Assembly: GCA_964617955.1 (NCBI GenBank)
Contig: CAZTXB010000006.1
Location: forward strand, 62,001 to 126,000
Origin: JABWCE01 sp964617955
GTDB lineage: Bacteria; Bacteroidota; Bacteroidia; NS11-12g; UBA9320
DNA length: 64,000 nt
Reading direction: 5' to 3'
In this document: piece after piece, positions 1 to 9,014 of the stretch
Layout: the number at the start of each line of letters is the position of its first letter
Numbering within the stretch: the stretch's first letter is position 1
Translations under genes and position numbers: made by a program
The notes under the pieces: model-generated
What the model saw: the letters and a program-made list of their open reading frames with translations, nothing else
Database searches by the model: none
What the model was told of the DNA's origin: nothing

Positions 1-1958
1 AGGCGTCGCTCATCATCGTTTAGCTTTTTATCACCTCCGGGCTGAACAGCAATTTGATGGTAATGTTGTTTGAGATGAGCTTTTTTATAGGCTTCTTTGT
101 TTTTACGAAACTTCTGGTATATCGTATCCAATAAGGTATGGTATTGATCGCCAAGACTTTTTTTACTTTTAATTGGCACAAATCCTATTTCATTCCACTT
201 GGCCTGGATATTTCTCAATTCGTTCAATACTTCGTCGCCATCTTCGCTGCTCATCAGTTTATTGAGGTCGTCAATCAATCCTTGTTTTTTGTTAAGGTTT
301 TCTTGTTCATCTCCTTTAATGCTGTTGAAATGTTCGTTTTTCTTATTAAAAAAGACATCGCATTCCTGTCTGAATTGTTTCCAAAGTTTATGAGAAATGG
401 CCTCAGGAACAGGTCCTACGGTTTTCCATTCTTCCTGCAATTTTTTAAACTCGGCGGTGGCGTACCTATAATCCTCATGATCCTTGAGCTCAGAGGCTCT
501 TTTTATGATATCCTCCTTAAGAACAATATTTGCCTTTCTCTCGGTATTGGCTTTCTTAAACTGCTCATTTCGGTTTTTCGAAAAAATGGAAAACTGCTCC
601 CTGAACTCATGCCAAATGCTTTCATTTTGCGCTTTAGGCACCTGACCAATGGATTTCCACTCCTCCATCAATTTATTTAAGTCTTCGAAGCCGCTTTTCC
701 AATCGCTCCCCTTCACAGGTATGTGGTTGGCAATGAGCCGCGCCTTTTCAACCAATACTTCCTTGAGTCTGAGATTCTCAATCCTCACCGATTGTATTTC
801 GTCGAATTGGGCTTTTCTCTGCTTATATATTTCGTCAACTGTGGCCTTAAAACGCGACCAGATTTCTTCGCTGAACTCGCGGGGAACCGGACCTGTATTC
901 TTAAACTCTTCCTGATATTTGCTCAGCAAAATAAAAGCCCTTTTAAGAGAGGGTTCCTGTTGAAGAGCATCGGTTTTATTGCACAGATCAATTTTTATTC
1001 CCAGATTTTTCTGACGGTCGAGCTCTTTGAGTTCGCGGTTAATGGCTAAATTGTCGTAAAATTTATCCAAATAAAAATGGTAGCGGTCATACAATTCCTG
1101 CAAATTTTGTTTAGGAATTACACGGATGGCCTTCCAGTCGTTTTGAAGCTGTTTCACTTCATTTAAGCTGTCCTTGGTTTCGTCCGACTCGGTAAGTACC
1201 TTTATGCGCTCTATGATGGCATTTTTGGCTTCCAGATTTTTTAATTTTTCATCTTCAATGCGCTTTTTCTCTTCCGCTCTTAAATCCTGTACCAACTTAA
1301 AAGCATCATAGAACACCTGTCTTGAACCATCATCGGTCGGCTCAAAACTCTCCTCTTCGTGGCCGGCCTCAATAAAACTGTTTAATTGGTCCTGGCGCTC
1401 TGATTTTAAAATGTTCTCAAAAAATGGGCGAATATTTTGAAGGCGTTTTACGGCCTCCCTTGGCACCATATTTTTCGGTGCTTCTGTCGCTAATTTTAAC
1501 AATTCACTTTTGGTGTAGGCCGAGTAATCCATATGAATGGATTCCTCCTCATCCATCATTTTGGTCTCTTCATCTTCCTCCTCGTCCTCATGTATCAAAT
1601 CTGCATTTAATTTAACCTCCTGTTTTGCAAAGCCCTCCATTTCTATGGTATTTGTAGAAACTTCGGCGCCGGCACCTTCTTCTGATGGGTCAATTGATGG
1701 TTTTGCTTTGCGTTTGCGGGCGACTGCAGGTTCAGTTTTCGCCGCTTCATTTGCCTTGGATTTCTTATTTTCTAGAGGAAGTTCGGTTTCGGCATCAGTG
1801 CTTGCAACACTTTCTTCAATGACTTGTGAATGATTTTCGCTTTCAGTCTCAGAGTTCACGGACATCTCTTCATTTGGAAGGGATTCCATAGCAGGCGGAT
1901 TCACAACCTCATTTTCTTGGTCCAAAATGACCTCGTGGTTGTTTTCAGGATTTGACAT
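1..1958 (-). CDS. DUF349 repeat protein, 3' end cut by window edge
   Basis: Reading the minus strand from the ATG at 1958 gives an open frame of about 652 codons that leaves the window at base 1. The first ~200 residues are rich in E, D, S and K, with an acidic run near residue 125, and look disordered. After that come at least five DUF349 repeats about 75-85 residues apart, each with the W/F...G-x-VP signature (NDWKAIRVIP, EEFKNTGPVP, EEWKSIGQVP, EEWKTVGPVP and AKWNEIGFVP near residues 275, 350, 435, 511 and 590). These repeats are predicted helical and charged. The family is widespread in Bacteroidota. Its biochemical role is not established, so I assign none. It is divergent from the HMG-CoA lyase gene. 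Confidence 0.9.
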   Translation of the reverse strand, partial: MSNPENNHEVILDQENEVVNPPAMESLPNEEMSVNSETESENHSQVIEESVASTDAETELPLENKKSKANEAAKTEPAVARKRKAKPSIDPSEEGAGAEVSTNTIEMEGFAKQEVKLNADLIHEDEEEDEETKMMDEEESIHMDYSAYTKSELLKLATEAPKNMVPREAVKRLQNIRPFFENILKSERQDQLNSFIEAGHEEESFEPTDDGSRQVFYDAFKLVQDLRAEEKKRIEDEKLKNLEAKNAIIERIKVLTESDETKDSLNEVKQLQNDWKAIRVIPKQNLQELYDRYHFYLDKFYDNLAINRELKELDRQKNLGIKIDLCNKTDALQQEPSLKRAFILLSKYQEEFKNTGPVPREFSEEIWSRFKATVDEIYKQRKAQFDEIQSVRIENLRLKEVLVEKARLIANHIPVKGSDWKSGFEDLNKLMEEWKSIGQVPKAQNESIWHEFREQFSIFSKNRNEQFKKANTERKANIVLKEDIIKRASELKDHEDYRYATAEFKKLQEEWKTVGPVPEAISHKLWKQFRQECDVFFNKKNEHFNSIKGDEQENLNKKQGLIDDLNKLMSSEDGDEVLNELRNIQAKWNEIGFVPIKSKKSLGDQYHTLLDTIYQKFRKNKEAYKKAHLKQHYHQIAVQPGGDKKLNDDERR

Positions 1959-2045
1959 TTCGTGGAGATACGGTTATTATTTGTTTTCTATATTTACTAA
2001 AGGGCAAAAATGGTAATTTTGGACTCAATATACAATGCTATATTT

Positions 2046-2891
2046 ATGAAAGTTAAATTGATAGAATGCCCAAGAGATGCGATGCAGGGTTTGGTTGAAT
2101 TTATTGAGACCGATACCAAAGTCAATTATCTCAATGCATTGCTTGAGGTTGGCTTCGACACCCTCGATTGCGGTAGCTTTGTAAACCCGGCAATTATCCC
2201 TCAGATGGCCGATACCTCAAAAGTTCTGAAACGGTTAAAAATGACAGAAACCAAACTTTCGGTGATCGTGGCTAATGTAAGAGGCGCTGAGGAAGCCGTT
2301 CATTTTGATGAGATTACCTACCTGGGGTTCCCTTTTTCTATTTCGGAAACTTTTCAGAAACGAAACACCAATAAGACCATTTCAGAATCCCTGAGCACGG
2401 TAGACAAAATTTTAAACTTATGCCAAAAACACAATAAAAAATTTATGACTTACATCTCCATGGGCTTTGGGAATCCTTACAACGAGCCCTGGAACACGGG
2501 CATTGTAAGCCACTGGGTGAGTGAATTAAAAGCCCTCGGGGCAAACTTTTTCTCCTTGAGTGATACTGTGGGAGTTTCGAACCCTGCAAACATTAAAGCA
2601 GTGGTAACGGAGCTCATCCGCCATTTTCCGGCCCTTAATTTTGGATGCCATTTTCATACAAGGCCGCAGGAGTGGGAAGAAAAGATAGAAGCAGCCTTTA
2701 ATGCCGGATGTTATCGCTTCGATGGAGCCATTAAAGGTTTTGGCGGTTGCCCTATGGCCGACGACGATTTGGTTGGCAATATGCCTACAGAAAACATGAT
2801 AAGGTATTTCGAAAATAAAGGTATTGAACTGGGGCTTAACAAAGCAAAGTTCGAAGAGACCATGTCGATTGCATCAAAGGTTTTTGGTTAA
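2046..2891 (+). CDS. mvaB: Hydroxymethylglutaryl-CoA lyase
   Basis: Cleaves HMG-CoA to acetyl-CoA and acetoacetate, the last step of leucine catabolism. The protein begins with the family's KLIECPRDAMQG segment, which holds the catalytic Arg-Asp. It has the GFDTLDCGSFVNP segment and ends with the HMGL signature GFGGCPMADDDLVGN, where the Cys lies in the flexible active-site loop, preceded by the metal-binding HFHTR. An in-frame ATG lies 12 codons upstream (2010), but the ATG at 2046 starts directly at the conserved N-terminus and is preferred. At 281 aa the length is close to the family's usual size. It stands alone, divergent from the DUF349 gene and convergent with the TonB receptor. Confidence 0.93.
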   Translation: MKVKLIECPRDAMQGLVEFIETDTKVNYLNALLEVGFDTLDCGSFVNPAIIPQMADTSKVLKRLKMTETKLSVIVANVRGAEEAVHFDEITYLGFPFSISETFQKRNTNKTISESLSTVDKILNLCQKHNKKFMTYISMGFGNPYNEPWNTGIVSHWVSELKALGANFFSLSDTVGVSNPANIKAVVTELIRHFPALNFGCHFHTRPQEWEEKIEAAFNAGCYRFDGAIKGFGGCPMADDDLVGNMPTENMIRYFENKGIELGLNKAKFEETMSIASKVFG

Positions 2892-2934
2892 GGCAATATC
2901 ACGCTCCAAGGATTCAAAACCCAGAAACTTCATA

Positions 2935-5358
2935 CTAAAATCCCATATCATCTTGCCTTTGATCCTGTTGATTTTGCTTTTTGGGTTTTGGTGCCGTCGA
3001 AGTTCCGAAGCGATAATTGAACCCTACAAACAAAATTCTCGATTCCATTTTGCGCAAAAATTCCTGTTCAACCTGCGGCAAATACAATTGCATTCCAAAT
3101 TGGCGTGTATTGAATACATCGGATAAGGTAAGAGTGAGTGTGCCCTTGTTTTTTAAGACCTGTGAACTGATGCCCATGTCGAGCCAGTGCATTACAAAGC
3201 TTTGTCCCTGTGGGCTTAAAAAAGGCGACCTGAAATTATAAGTAAACTGAAAGTCGGCCCATTTTTTTACTTTAAAATTGGCGGTTTGTTTAATATTGGC
3301 CATCACATTCGAATTATCGAAAGTAAAGGTTCCTATTTGCCCCTTCATTCTGTTTTTAAAAACATTTAGACTGGTGAGCGTATTAAACCATTTAACAGGG
3401 TTAAAGGTCGTGATCCATTCCATTCCCAAATTATAGGAGGTGCCAATATTTTCAAAGGATACATAATTTATGCCCTCGTTAATGGTAATGTATCTCCACA
3501 TCAAATTGTTGGTTTGCTTGTAGTATACACTTGGGTTTGTCATAAATTTTTTGCCTGTAAAGGTGTAGTCCAATTCAAGGCTATGTATAAACTGTGGTTT
3601 TAAATCCGGATTCCCCCTGCGAATATTTCTCGGGTCGCTTAAATCGCTGAATGGATTGAGCTGTCCTCCTGAGGGGCGCTCAATTCTCCTTGTGTAATTC
3701 AATTTCCACTCCTGTGATTTTTTGAAGTTTTTCAATAGATAAAAGGTCGGGAAAAAATCGAGGCGATGGTAACCAACTTTTTTTCCTGTATATTTTAAGG
3801 TTCCATCGGCTAGGGTTTGCTCAATTCGGGTTCCTGCCTGAAATCCAATACTCCTATACACACCGGAATAATTAAAATACCCCGCGTTAATTATTTCGGA
3901 ATACACAAAACGGTTCGACAAGCCGCTGTCTAAAAAATATTGCTCCGCAGGGTTTACTTGCTTGCTGATGCGCATTTCATTGTCGTAGTTGCGAAAAGCC
4001 GATTTGACCCCTGCTTCCAACTTGCGCTCGTTTTTAAGCGGCAGTACAAAATCGGATTGCAGGATAAAATTTTTCGTATAGGACTTGCTGCGGTTTTGGC
4101 GTATGTCTGAAAGACTGTCGGCAGCCTTATAGTTTTTAAGGGTATAGGTATTGAGACCATTCAGTGTATTGGTATCCGAACTGCTTGAAAAAGAGGATGA
4201 GACGGTAAGTTCCTTACCGGGTTTGTCGTAAGTCTTTTTATATTGGGCGTTGGAATTGTAAAATGTATTTTGAGATGTGATTTTATTATGTCTCCAAAAT
4301 TGCGTGGAATTGACGTTGTTTAAATCATTTTCAAAATAGCTTATCCATTCAGGGTTTTCGTTTCGGCCAAAAGTCCCAGCCGCGCTCCACGATAAGGTGT
4401 TTTTTTTGTTAAAGTAATAATCGGCCGACAGACTCACCGCTTGTGAAATGCTTCGGTTCATCCCATTATTCCTGGTGTTGAAGTAAAAAACGGTATCGGA
4501 AGGCATGAGTTTGCGGTCGAGATAACCATTCCAACGCATCGTGTTATAACGCAAGCCATACGTCACTCCAAGGCTGAACTTTGACACATTGTAGCTTAGA
4601 CCAGTGCTCAGGTTATATCTGTCTCTGCTGCCCACTTGTGTATTGATATTGCCGGTAACCCCTGCCTTTTTGGTTCTTTTCAAAATAATATTAATAATGC
4701 CATTGGCGCCCTCTGCATCGTATTTAGAGGAAGGGTTGGTGATGACCTCAATCTTCTCGATTGAGTTGGCGGGTATTTGGGCGAGAATGGTTTGAAGATT
4801 GACTCCTGTTATCCCAGTGGGCTTTCCGTTTATAAGAATAAGAATCCCTTCGGAACCCCGCATTTGAAGATTGCCATTCTCATCCATCGTGACGTTTGGC
4901 AATTGTTGCAAGGCATCAATAGCAGATCCACTTTGACTGATGATGCTTTTATCGACCTGAAAAACTTTTTTATCAATATTATTCTCGAGCAGTTTGCGTT
5001 CTCCTTCTACTTCAATTCCTTTCAGTTCGGTTCCAGAGGATTTTAGTTCTACAACCCCTAAGTCGAGTGATAAATTTCGAATCGTCAGTTCCGATTTCAG
5101 CCACACCTCAATATAGCCCAAATTGCTTATGCGAATGAGGTATTTCCCGGGCTTGAGTTGTTCAAGTCGAAACTTTCCCGCTTCGTTGCTTATGGCTCCT
5201 CCAACATGAGAACTGTCGGCTTCATTAACAAGCATAACCGTGGTATAGGCCAGATTCTGTTTTTTTTCATCCACAATCGAACCGCTGATGCTTCCGGTTT
5301 GGCCATATGCAGAAATGAAATAGCTAAATAATAAAAGGGAAGTAAGTGCAGTCCGCAT
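2935..5358 (-). CDS. TonB-dependent outer-membrane receptor (CarboxypepD_reg-like plus plug and barrel)
   Basis: 807 aa. An N-terminal Sec signal peptide ends near residue 19 (FISAYGQ). A carboxypeptidase-regulatory-like beta-sandwich follows (~20-105), then a plug domain (~110-230) with the SGSAIDALQQLPNV and RGSEGILILINGKP segments. The rest is a long Tyr/Asn-rich beta-barrel ending in F-x-Y-R-F near the C-terminus, as in the outer-membrane beta-barrel family of Bacteroidota TonB receptors. It would span the outer membrane and import an unknown substrate. There is no SusD partner next to it, so a glycan-uptake (SusCD) role is unlikely. A near-consensus -7 box (TACCTTCG) lies about 13 nt before the ATG. 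The substrate cannot be told from the sequence. Confidence 0.88.
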   Translation of the reverse strand: MRTALTSLLLFSYFISAYGQTGSISGSIVDEKKQNLAYTTVMLVNEADSSHVGGAISNEAGKFRLEQLKPGKYLIRISNLGYIEVWLKSELTIRNLSLDLGVVELKSSGTELKGIEVEGERKLLENNIDKKVFQVDKSIISQSGSAIDALQQLPNVTMDENGNLQMRGSEGILILINGKPTGITGVNLQTILAQIPANSIEKIEVITNPSSKYDAEGANGIINIILKRTKKAGVTGNINTQVGSRDRYNLSTGLSYNVSKFSLGVTYGLRYNTMRWNGYLDRKLMPSDTVFYFNTRNNGMNRSISQAVSLSADYYFNKKNTLSWSAAGTFGRNENPEWISYFENDLNNVNSTQFWRHNKITSQNTFYNSNAQYKKTYDKPGKELTVSSSFSSSSDTNTLNGLNTYTLKNYKAADSLSDIRQNRSKSYTKNFILQSDFVLPLKNERKLEAGVKSAFRNYDNEMRISKQVNPAEQYFLDSGLSNRFVYSEIINAGYFNYSGVYRSIGFQAGTRIEQTLADGTLKYTGKKVGYHRLDFFPTFYLLKNFKKSQEWKLNYTRRIERPSGGQLNPFSDLSDPRNIRRGNPDLKPQFIHSLELDYTFTGKKFMTNPSVYYKQTNNLMWRYITINEGINYVSFENIGTSYNLGMEWITTFNPVKWFNTLTSLNVFKNRMKGQIGTFTFDNSNVMANIKQTANFKVKKWADFQFTYNFRSPFLSPQGQSFVMHWLDMGISSQVLKNKGTLTLTLSDVFNTRQFGMQLYLPQVEQEFLRKMESRILFVGFNYRFGTSTAPKPKKQNQQDQRQDDMGF

Positions 5359-5758
5359 GAAATTGGCTGCGAAGGTAAATATTAAACCATTTGCAAATCT
5401 AAACCTTTGTCTATTTCAAAGTCATATTGGTAGAAAAATTCCATCTTTTACGCTGATAAATAGACTTACCTCAAGTGCGTATTGCTCCTTTCCATTGAAC
5501 TTACGTCTATTTTTATGTTTACCCATTGCGCTTTAATTGTAAAAATTTTTTACACCCACACGGCAAAGGAATATGGGATGGCCACAATGTATTTTGCTCC
5601 AAAAGCCGTGGAGTTTATTGACTCTGAAATTTAATACAACATCCATGACCGCCTTTGATCCCTAAGTCAAAAAAAAATGTACGTCGACCCTAGGGTAAAC
5701 TTAATATTAGGATTTTATGGTCTGAACTCCTATTATTGTCCATCATAAAATAAAAACT
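5359..5758. other. Intergenic region, no gene recognised
   Basis: 400 bases between the divergent TonB receptor and DUF1761 genes. I see no credible coding frame, tRNA or strong hairpin. It should hold the promoters for both flanking genes: a near-consensus box for the receptor at about 5370-5378 on the minus strand, and TATTATTG, one mismatch from TAnnTTTG, shortly before the DUF1761 ATG. Confidence 0.5.
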
Positions 5759-6175
5759 ATGGATTTTTCAACATTAAATTGGTTGGGTCTGGGCCTGGGA
5801 GCTCTGGCCGGTTTTGTACTGGGAGCCCTTTGGTATGGCCCCTTATTTGGTAAAAGTTGGATGGCCGCTTTGGGCATTACCAAGGACGATGCTAAAAAGG
5901 TAAACATGGGTATGCTCATGGGTAAGTCGTTTTTGACCTACATCGTTTTAGGTATCGTTATTGCAACGCTGTATCAGGTCATTATCACCGGATATGCCGG
6001 TTCAGGCGGCTGGATGCTTGGCGCCAAAATTGGAGCTTTGGTTGGATTGGCTTCCACCACCACCGTATTTAATAATGCTTTATACGAAATGAAGCCTTTT
6101 AATCTGATGCTGATTAATGGGGTATACGCCTTGCTAAATGGTGCAGTGATTGGCGCCTTGGTTGGCGCTATTTAA
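5759..6175 (+). CDS. DUF1761-family integral membrane protein
   Basis: 138 aa with four hydrophobic segments (~8-28, 52-74, 84-104, 113-137). The N-terminal pattern G-x-L-W-Y-G-P-L-F-G-K-x-W is the DUF1761 hallmark, and the protein has the usual length for that family. It would sit in the inner membrane; its function is unknown. Its TAA stop overlaps the next gene's ATG by one base (TAATG), so the two are very likely cotranscribed and translationally coupled. Confidence 0.85.
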   Translation: MDFSTLNWLGLGLGALAGFVLGALWYGPLFGKSWMAALGITKDDAKKVNMGMLMGKSFLTYIVLGIVIATLYQVIITGYAGSGGWMLGAKIGALVGLASTTTVFNNALYEMKPFNLMLINGVYALLNGAVIGALVGAI

Positions 6176-6732
6176 TGGGCAAACTTGAGATGGAGGACGA
6201 ACTAAGCCCCGCTCAAAAGGAAATGGTTGCTCTTTTCGAAAAGCACGTGGGTGCCGAACTCGTCGGCGACCTGGATACCACCATGGCCACCATGACCGAC
6301 AATCCTCATCTTACGAATGTAGCCAGCTTGATAGGCGGATATGGAAAAGAGGGTGTCAGAAATTTTTATGCCAACCATTTGGTAGGTAAATTTTTTCCTC
6401 CCGATGTCGACATGCACAGGGTATCGTTAACCATTGGCACAAATCAAATTGTTGAAGAATTGGTGATCAGTTTTACCCATACCCAAAAAATAGATTGGAT
6501 GCTCCCCGGAATTTTGCCTACCCAAAAAGCTGTCAAAATTGCCCTGGTGGTCATTGTCGGTTTTAATAGCGGTAAAATTTCTCATGAGCATATATATTGG
6601 GATCAAGCATCCGTTTTGGTTCAACTCGGGCTTCTAAATCCTGAAAATCTTCCTGTAGGTGGTTTGGATTCGGCTTTGAAAATTCTCAACCCGAGTTTAC
6701 CGGGCAAAGAAGTAAAATATCCCGATGTCTAA
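6175..6732 (+). CDS. NTF2-like (SnoaL-type) protein
   Basis: 185 aa cytoplasmic protein. It shows a cone-shaped NTF2/SnoaL fold pattern: an N-terminal helix (ALFEKHVGAELVGDLDTTMATM), a small 'HLTNVASLIGGYGKEGVRNF'-like segment, then alternating strands ending in KISHEHIYWDQASVLVQLG. That last motif is common in NTF2-like proteins acting as isomerases, lyases or binding proteins. The start is the ATG overlapping the upstream stop; an alternative ATG at 6190 would shorten it by five residues. Coupling to a DUF1761 gene suggests a shared role, but the substrate is unknown. Confidence 0.7.
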   Translation: MGKLEMEDELSPAQKEMVALFEKHVGAELVGDLDTTMATMTDNPHLTNVASLIGGYGKEGVRNFYANHLVGKFFPPDVDMHRVSLTIGTNQIVEELVISFTHTQKIDWMLPGILPTQKAVKIALVVIVGFNSGKISHEHIYWDQASVLVQLGLLNPENLPVGGLDSALKILNPSLPGKEVKYPDV

Positions 6733-6832
6733 GTTTTGTTATTAGGGCTTCATTTTGTTAAACGCCCATCATTCATTAATGCAACTTTAAAGTGTCTTTT
6801 ATTCAGATCTTTTCAGTTCTTATACCGTCCCC

Positions 6833-6880
6833 AACCTTCCAACCTTCAAACCTTCAAACCTTCAAACTTTCCAACCTCCC
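6833..6880. repeat. 8-nt tandem repeat array (AACCTTCA type) abutting the rho stop codon
   Basis: Six consecutive 8-nt units in plus-strand orientation: AACCTTCC, three of AACCTTCA, AACTTTCC, AACCTCCC. A seventh degenerate unit, AACGCCTA, contains the complement of the rho TAG stop (6886-6888). It carries no gene. It resembles the intergenic arrays that accompany the four-helix-bundle genes at 31.4-32.1 kb, but with a different unit. Confidence 0.85.
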
Positions 6881-6885
6881 AACGC

Positions 6886-8646
6886 CTACCCATTCATACT
6901 GCTCAAAAACTCGTTGTTATCTTTAGTCCCCTCCATGTGCTTAAGCATCATATTCATACCTTCTTCGGTATTCATATCAGCCATATAGTTTCTAAGCACC
7001 CACATTTTTTGCAGCGTACTCTTATCCAACAACAGGTCTTCCCGTCTTGTGCTCGATGAGGTAATATCAATGGCAGGGTATATGCGCTTGTTGCTCAACT
7101 TACGGTCAAGTTGGAGTTCCATATTGCCGGTACCTTTAAATTCCTCAAAAATAACCTCGTCCATTTTTGAACCGGTTTCGGTAAGTGCGGTCGCAATAAT
7201 GGTTAAGGAACCCCCATCTTCAATTTTACGGGCTGCCCCGAAAAATCGTTTTGGTTTTTGCAGGGCGTTGGCATCCACCCCTCCCGATAATATTTTACCG
7301 GAGGCCGGCTGCACGGTATTATAGGCTCTGGCCAATCGCGTGATGGAATCCAATAGAATCACCACATCATGTCCACATTCTGTCAGGCGCTTGGCTTTGT
7401 CTAAAACGATATTGGCCAATTTCACATGCTTATCGGCCGGTTCATCGAAGGTGCTGGCTACCACCTCTGCTTTTACACTGCGGGCCATATCGGTTACCTC
7501 CTCAGGGCGTTCATCGATCAATAAAATAATCATGTAAACCTCCGGATGATTGGTGGCAATGGCATTGGCGAGTCCTTTAAGCAGAGTGGTTTTACCGGTT
7601 TTAGGTTGGGCTACAATCAGTCCCCTCTGGCCTTTACCAATTGGCGATATCATGTCGATAATGCGGTTGGAGAAGTGCTTTGGACTGTCGCTTAAATTTA
7701 GTTTTTCTTCAGGAAACAACGGAGTCAGGTGCTCAAACGAAACTCTGTCTCGCACCAGTTCAGGACTTTTTCCATTGATGCTCTCCACTTTAATTAAGGC
7801 AAAGTACTTTTCGCCTTCTTTGGGTGGTCTTATGGTGCCTTTTACGGTATCGCCGGTTCGCAAACCGTTTTGTTTGATTTGTGATGGCGAAATATAAACG
7901 TCGTCAGGCGACGGCATGTAATTATAGTCCGATGAGCGCAAAAATCCATAACCATCCGGTATGGTTTCGAGCACACCCTGAGTCGTTACATTTCCTTCGC
8001 GTTCTAAAAAATTTATGAGTGCGTCGTCGAACAAGCGCTGGTTTCTTTGTTGATCCTGACGCTGTTGATTTTGCTGGCGTTGCTGATGATGGTTTCTTTC
8101 CTGCGACGACAAACCATCCTCTCCTATTTCCGTTTGACTTTTTTCATTCCTTGGCTCCAAATTGTTCTGAATAATTGAAATCAGACTCTCTCCAGAATTT
8201 TCAGCCAAAACGGGCATTTCCTGTTCAACCTCTTCAGGCCATTGTTCTGTTTCAGGAGCATCTTCACCAATAAGTTTTTCGGTTTCTTCCAAAAATTCCT
8301 GGCGGGTTTCCGAATTGGAACTCTCCTTTTTCTTGCGGCCTTTTTTGGGCAAACTTTTCTCTATGACTTCCGTATTTGAGTTTTCAGGTGATACCGCCAT
8401 GGGTTCCTCTACAGAGGGCTCATTCAATTCCTGGGTTTTTGCAGCCTTTCTTCCTCTCTTTGGCTTGACCTCATTTGTTTCTTCATCGGCCTTATCGTTA
8501 CTTCCAATAATAAATTGATCTTGCTCTTTCAAAATGGCTAAAATAAGGTCTGATTTTTCTAATTTACCTGCATCAAAACCAAGGGCTGAAGAGATTTCAG
8601 ATAATTCTGAAAGCGACATTAAGTCGAGTGCTTCCCGCTTAAACAT
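6886..8646 (-). CDS. rho: Transcription termination factor Rho
   Basis: 586 aa hexameric RNA-dependent ATPase that ends transcription. The Rho N-terminal helical domain is at ~5-45. A long low-complexity insert rich in E, K, Q and R follows (~50-205), including a QQRQQNQQRQDQQRNQR-type stretch. Next comes the cold-shock-like RNA-binding domain (GYGFLR...DDVYISPSQI, ~225-290), then the RecA-like ATPase with Walker A (AQPKTGKTT), Walker B (HDVVILLDSITRLARAYN) and the Q-loop region SGGVDANALQKPKRFFGAARK. The insert makes it longer than E. coli Rho (419 aa), as is usual in Bacteroidota. It is monocistronic, and an 8-nt tandem array touches its stop. Confidence 0.97.
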   Translation of the reverse strand: MFKREALDLMSLSELSEISSALGFDAGKLEKSDLILAILKEQDQFIIGSNDKADEETNEVKPKRGRKAAKTQELNEPSVEEPMAVSPENSNTEVIEKSLPKKGRKKKESSNSETRQEFLEETEKLIGEDAPETEQWPEEVEQEMPVLAENSGESLISIIQNNLEPRNEKSQTEIGEDGLSSQERNHHQQRQQNQQRQDQQRNQRLFDDALINFLEREGNVTTQGVLETIPDGYGFLRSSDYNYMPSPDDVYISPSQIKQNGLRTGDTVKGTIRPPKEGEKYFALIKVESINGKSPELVRDRVSFEHLTPLFPEEKLNLSDSPKHFSNRIIDMISPIGKGQRGLIVAQPKTGKTTLLKGLANAIATNHPEVYMIILLIDERPEEVTDMARSVKAEVVASTFDEPADKHVKLANIVLDKAKRLTECGHDVVILLDSITRLARAYNTVQPASGKILSGGVDANALQKPKRFFGAARKIEDGGSLTIIATALTETGSKMDEVIFEEFKGTGNMELQLDRKLSNKRIYPAIDITSSSTRREDLLLDKSTLQKMWVLRNYMADMNTEEGMNMMLKHMEGTKDNNEFLSSMNG

Positions 8647-9014
8647 GAATAATTAAATAAATAAAATTTAAGTTGATTAAATAAAAATAATTTTAGGATT
8701 TGTCTAATACGGAAAAATGAACTCTTCCAAAGACATCACAAAATTAGGCATTAATTTCATTTATGCAAGAGCCCTCCTAAATCTTTCCGAAACAACTTTT
8801 TAAGGCCAATAAAACTTATCTGATCTTAGGAAATATCTGACTAAAACTCTTGATAGCTTACTGTTATTGATTTGGCATGAATAGGAAACATTTACCTAAA
8901 GGATTGAGCGTAAAGAGATAAAAAATCGACGAACCTTGACACTTTATACTGGTTTTGAGTTTTTTGGAGAGGAAATTCCGAATCCACTAGAAATTGAGAC
9001 CAATAGATGGCCTT
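8647..9014. other. Intergenic region, no gene recognised
   Basis: 368 AT-rich bases between the start of rho and the stop of dxs, both on the minus strand. No coding frame, tRNA or convincing hairpin was seen. It must contain the rho promoter and leader, but no clear TAnnTTTG box lies near the rho ATG, so rho may have a longer leader than its neighbours. Confidence 0.5.
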
